From Mermis nigrescens (lineage: Eukaryota; Nematoda; Enoplea; Mermithida; Mermithidae), in contig JAVLUZ010000405.1 in NCBI GenBank assembly GCA_036768485.1, positions 143,054-207,053 of the forward strand: a stretch of DNA of 64,000 nucleotides, in the 5' to 3' direction. Shown one piece after another: positions 60,734 to 64,000 of this stretch. The notes beneath the pieces were generated by a model, which saw nothing but the letters and a program-made list of their open reading frames with translations, did no database searches and was not told the origin of the DNA. Both the position numbers and the translations under genes were made by a program. How positions within the stretch are numbered: the first letter of the stretch is position 1; every line of letters begins with the position of its first letter.

Positions 60734-61084
60734 TATATGTATATTTTAAAGCAGTGCCCAGGATCATTTTGAGATGAACGCCAATGATAATTTCAACTGC
60801 AGAATTTGCCCAGTTTATCCTGCGTCAATAAATCGCTTGCTCACTGGCCAAAAAGCTGCTATTTATGAAATATAAATTGATAGAAAAAATTGTACAAATG
60901 AAAAAGGAAGCAGTTTTTTAAGCGAAATTTCATTTGACAAGTATTTTGTGAAAAAAAGACTTACAAAGTTAATATTAGAAGATTGAGAAATCGGCGCGAA
61001 GCGTCGGAAATTTTTGAAGTTTTGATATAAAATTGTAACGTTTCAGTGCCTAAAAGTGCCCGAATAAAGCGGAATAAATTGTAA

Positions 61085-61165
61085 AAACATTCGGGTTCGG
61101 GTAGTCAGAATACATTTATTTGGGTTCGGGTTCGGATAGTCGAGTTCAATTTATTCGGCTTTTTA
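61085..61165. repeat. GGGTTCGG low-complexity patch
   Basis: Repeated GGGTTCGGGT words alternate with ATTTATT and TAGTC spacers, 95 bp before the last recognised thymidylate kinase exon. Similar sequence lies at 58300-58395. Confidence 0.7.
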
Positions 61166-61260
61166 CTATGTGGCCATTCTTGGATTTCACCCTCCTCTAG
61201 CCACCTACATATTGCCCATATTTGATAGATATTATTTAAAAATCGACAGCTCTTTACAAG

Positions 61261-61449
61261 GGTCTCGATTTAAACTGGTGTAAACAAGCGGACGTCGGTT
61301 TACCTCGACCGGATATTGTCGTATATGTTGATGTTCCGCCTGAAGTTTCGTCTCAAAGAGCAGACTATGGCTCGGAACGCTACGAAAAATTGGAATTCCA
61401 GGAAAGAGTCCATAAAATTTTCAGAACACTTTCCGATGATTCGTTCTTA
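61261..61449 (+). CDS. DTYMK: Thymidylate kinase, fourth recognised coding exon
   Basis: The acceptor TTTACAAG ends at 61260 and the donor GTAAGC starts at 61450; both junctions are phase 0. The 63 codons begin GLDLNWCKQADVGLPRPDIV, matching the family's SLDWCKQPDVGLPKPDLV that closes the dTMP site, followed by VYVDVPPEVSSQRADYGSER and YEKLEFQERV. The SERYE-FQERV stretch is the lid and adjacent helix of the animal enzyme. About 40 C-terminal residues remain to be encoded; no exon carrying the expected Trp...DAS block was seen between 61450 and 64000. Confidence 0.92.
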
Positions 61450-61695
61450 GTAAGCTAGCCTTTCAGTCAATCAGTTGAAACAGTCTCTCAACTAATTCTG
61501 ATTGTTAAATGTTTAGCTTACAGAGTTTTTGTAATAATTTTATTCTCATTTATATTCTGTACCGCAAAACAATAAAATGTTCATTTTAAAGTTTCCGCAA
61601 AATATTACACGTACTCGTTCTAATTTAGTTCGCAGATAAAGAAATGATATGATTTTAATGAACTATAGACTAGGGCCGTGTTTAAGGGGGCAGAT

Positions 61696-61953
61696 CATAG
61701 GTGGGCAGCGTCAAAATTCTGGGAGGTGCAAGATTTTTCAAAGGTCAGAAAATGGTCTTAAAAATAATGGTATGGCGAAAAAACACCATTTTTTAACGTT
61801 TCTCCTCGAGTATTATCCATTGGCATCAAAAAAATTGCGAAAAAACGAAAGAAAACGTTTTAAAATTGAATTCTGGGGGAGTTTTTTGATTTCTGGTGAG
61901 TATTTGGCCTTTTGGGGGGTGCATATCCCCCAATCTTTCCACGCCCACATGTG
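61696..61953 (-). mobile_element. Small TGGGCAGC-family element, inverted member of a pair
   Basis: It reads CATAGGTGGGCAGCGTCAAA ... CCACGCCCACATGTG. The flanks GGGCAGAT and GGGCAGGG match at 6 of 8. It faces the next element 15 bp away in opposite orientation. Confidence 0.8.
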
Positions 61954-61968
61954 GGGCAGGGACGGCTG

Positions 61969-62211
61969 CATACCTGGGCGTGGGGGGTTTGGGGGTATGC
62001 ACCCCCCACCCCCCGAGAAACCAAAATACCCCCAGATTTCAATTTTTGAAATTTTTTTCCGTTTTTTCCGCAATTTTTTGATGCCAATGGGTAGTGTGCT
62101 CGATGAGAAACGTTGAAAAATGGTGTTTTTTCGCCATACCACCACTTTTAAGGCCATTTTTTGGCCTTAAAAATCTTGCAACCCCCAGAACTTTGGTGCC
62201 GCCCACCTATG
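61969..62211 (+). mobile_element. Small TGGGCAGC-family element, forward member of a pair
   Basis: It reads CATACCTGGGCGTGGGGGG ... GCCGCCCACCTATG. The flanks GACGGCTG (61961-61968) and GATGGCTG (62212-62219) match at 7 of 8. Separate duplications show that this and 61696-61953 are two independent insertions and not one split foldback. Confidence 0.85.
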
Positions 62212-62623
62212 GATGGCTGCCTCCTCCCTTGGCCGGAAAAAGATTTTGAAAGGCAAGATAATGCAGGACAAGATGGAAAAATCGAATGTCTTTGTCGTAA
62301 AATCTTCAAATTTTCGGCGCTTCGCGCGGGATGTGAAGTATTTTCCATTATTTTAGTTCGAGCGTGACCAAAAAATACACTCTTTAAATAACTTTTTGCG
62401 TGAAAATTTTTTTCTAAAAAAGTTCGAGTTTAATAATCTTAATGGATATAGCAGGTCGACAAACGTCGAAAAATGTGGTTTTTGCGAGCTATCCCAGCGA
62501 ATTTTCCGATATATCGACCAATTAATGTTGTATCCCCCACACATGGAAAAACCCCTCGCAGATTATTGTAGACCCCAGAATTCTATTTTTAGTAACATTG
62601 TTGGCGATTTGACCCATCCTGAC
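62212..62623. repeat. Fragment related to the TAGGCCCGTAT-family interior, then unassigned
   Basis: 62230-62420 carries GGCCGGAAAAAGATTTTGAAAG and GGCGCTTCGCGCGGGATGTG, which read as the reverse of the 50382-50748 interior. The rest to 62623 ends in a short CCCCAGAATTCTATTTTTAG stretch typical of the TGGGCAGC-like repeats. Confidence 0.5.
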
Positions 62624-63002
62624 CATACATGATCTTGGGGGGGTTTCACCCCCGCATAAAATTTTTCACCCCCCAGAATTGGCGATTTTTCAAAAGTTTC
62701 CAAAACTTACCTAAAAATTGATAGAAAAAGTGTCTTTTTAAGGGTTTTTGGCTATCTATTTGCTCAAAATCGCCAAATTTTCGGCGCTTCGCGCCATATA
62801 TTCAAGTTTTAAGCGATATATTGGTCAATTTATGCGACTTTTTTAGGAATTTTTTCATGATTTTATGCTTTAGAAGGATAGAGTATCGTCAGAAACGCCA
62901 AAAAACGATGTTTTTTAACGCGTACCGGCCATTTTTGGGCCCAAAAAAGGCACTTTCGGTTTTCACCCCCCCCCCACAGAATTCCCATGCTGTGCATATA
63001 TG
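62624..63002. mobile_element. CATACATGATC-family small hAT-like element, perfect duplication
   Basis: It starts CATACATGATCTTGGGGGGG and ends CTGTGCATATATG. The identical flanks ATCCTGAC lie at 62616-62623 and 63003-63010. It is nearly the same sequence as 27840-28236. The flanking CCCCGGAATTTCGGTGCTG is another small repeat into which it inserted. Confidence 0.94.
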
Positions 63003-63500
63003 ATCCTGACCCCCGGAATTTCGGTGCTGCCCATGTATTGTCTCTCTAATTGGCCGGATCCTGGAACGGGCCTGCTGTAGACCATATTATATCGTAATTT
63101 CTGCTATATGAATGACTTTTATTCACTTTCTCGGTGATCTGGAAGCCATATGCCTGCGTCACGCCACGCACGAGCGCATATGGGCAGCAGTCAAATTCTG
63201 GGGGTCTGACGGAACAAAATTGCCAAAAATAGCACCGAAAATACAATTCTGCGGGTCTATTGATTTTAGGGGTAGCAAGAAAATTCTGAGAGGTCTGGTT
63301 GAGTGAATTCGCTAAAAAATGTAACCAAAAAGTGAATTATGGGGTCTACAGTAGTTTGCGGGGGGTACAACTTTTGGGGGTGCATGCCCCCAAACCCCCA
63401 CGCTACCATGTCGTCTAACAGATTCTCAGATTCTGGGAGTTTAGACCCCCAGATCTCCCACGACCATGTGTGGTCACGATTATGTTTTTGTTGGCATTAG
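63003..63500. repeat. Cluster of degenerate TGGGCAGC-type repeats
   Basis: Repeated CATATGGGCAGCAG, TTCTGGGGGTCTG, CATGCCCCCAAACCCCCAC and CACGACCATGTG words lie at 63020-63475, in several partly overlapping copies. No clear borders. Confidence 0.5.
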
Positions 63501-63635
63501 ACAACAGAGGTTTTAAGAAGATTTCTGGACGAAAACAATTTCAGCACAGGTCAAGGTTCTAATGAAAACTTAGAAAAGTTCCGGAGATTTGCGCCAAATT
63601 TGTACCAGTACAAGAGAATAGAGCAAGAATTTTAG
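63501..63635 (+). CDS. Possible terminal exon of an unrecognised protein (44 codons + stop)
   Basis: An acceptor-like TTTTGTTGGCATTAG ends at 63500 and an open frame runs from there to TAG at 63633-63635. It begins TTEVLRRFLDENNFS and ends FAPNLYQYKRIEQEF. Composition and charge look protein-like, but it does not resemble the C-terminus of thymidylate kinase (which should contain a Trp and a DAS motif), and I do not recognise a family. It could be the last exon of a different + strand gene, an alternative end for thymidylate kinase, or chance. Confidence 0.3.
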   Translation, partial: TTEVLRRFLDENNFSTGQGSNENLEKFRRFAPNLYQYKRIEQEF

Positions 63636-64000
63636 TCCCTAATTACTTTTCTGGCTGTATTTCGCGTTTTCTGCGCTTCTTGCCGGTTTTTGCTGAAGCT
63701 AAAGAAATTTGGACAACATAAGCGATTAATTTGTTATACAAAATTGCCGAAAATTTTAAAAATTTCAAGAAAAATTGTACTAGAAACGGTTCTGAATGGA
63801 AATAGACCATGGAAAAAGATGGAAAAAAACTATTTCGCACGTGAATAGCGGATTTCGGATCAATTTTTGACTGTTTTGGGAAAGTTGGGGCATCATCTTT
63901 AAAAAACCTGGATCCACCTTTATTGGTGATATGCTCGTAAAAGTTAAAAGAACTTCGAAGATCATCAACAGCGTTTAGCACATGTACAACAGCACTGTTT
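63636..64000. other. Unassigned, with a hAT-like module remnant
   Basis: 63660-63910 resembles the interior of 49250-49500 (AAATTTAAAAATTTC..., GCACGTGAA, TTTTTGACTGTTTTGGGAAAGT), so it is probably a truncated CAGTGGCGGATC-family element ending near GGATCCACC (63911-63919). Nothing else is recognised up to the end of the window. Confidence 0.45.

Overview
This is a stretch of a repeat-packed, AT-rich eukaryotic genome, almost certainly from a metazoan and probably an invertebrate. The support is two split nuclear genes with short coding exons and multi-kilobase introns, spliced at GT/AG sites. The first gene encodes mitochondrial ATP synthase subunit f, whose N-terminal motif resembles insect sequences. 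No taxon can be named from the sequence alone.

Only two host genes are recognised, both on the + strand. ATP synthase subunit f has three coding exons (26742-26889, 32617-32715, 36206-36360) whose phases fit perfectly and give 133 residues. Thymidylate kinase (dTMP kinase) has four recognisable exons (44672-44792, 47264-47372, 50802-50890, 61261-61449); its last exon was not found, and one exon junction is out of phase by one base. Two further open segments between good splice signals (48634-48769 and 63501-63635) may be exons but match nothing recognised.

Nearly everything else is transposable-element debris. Many insertions can be delimited to the base because 8-bp target duplications survive. 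Layout: 1-3600, a foldback element split by a hAT-type insertion; 3830-4310, a dead reverse transcriptase; 5048-6938, tandem and inverted repeats around two (TA)n tracts; 6939-15703, a giant palindromic element; 15705-18740, a (TA)n tract split by a decayed hAT transposon that itself carries a nested element; 19540-20824, another hAT-like element; 21291-23410, a CR1/Jockey-type retrotransposon remnant; 23442-24793, three small terminal-repeat elements; 26742-36360, the subunit f gene with its introns full of insertions; 38501-42258, a second copy of a 3.3-3.8 kb non-coding element; 42410-43758, a dead Tc1/mariner; 44672-61449, thymidylate kinase with insertions in every intron, including half of the giant palindromic element (51601-55945); 61696-63002, a cluster of small elements.

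The most unusual content is the giant palindromic family. It has arms of about 3.8 kb, terminal hairpins, recurrent TGTAAA/TTTACA palindromes, and internal ~740-bp units whose central loop is in opposite orientation in different copies. The second is a small hairpin, GGCGC-GAA-GCGCC, that recurs inside many otherwise different element families and shows at least one compensatory base-pair change.
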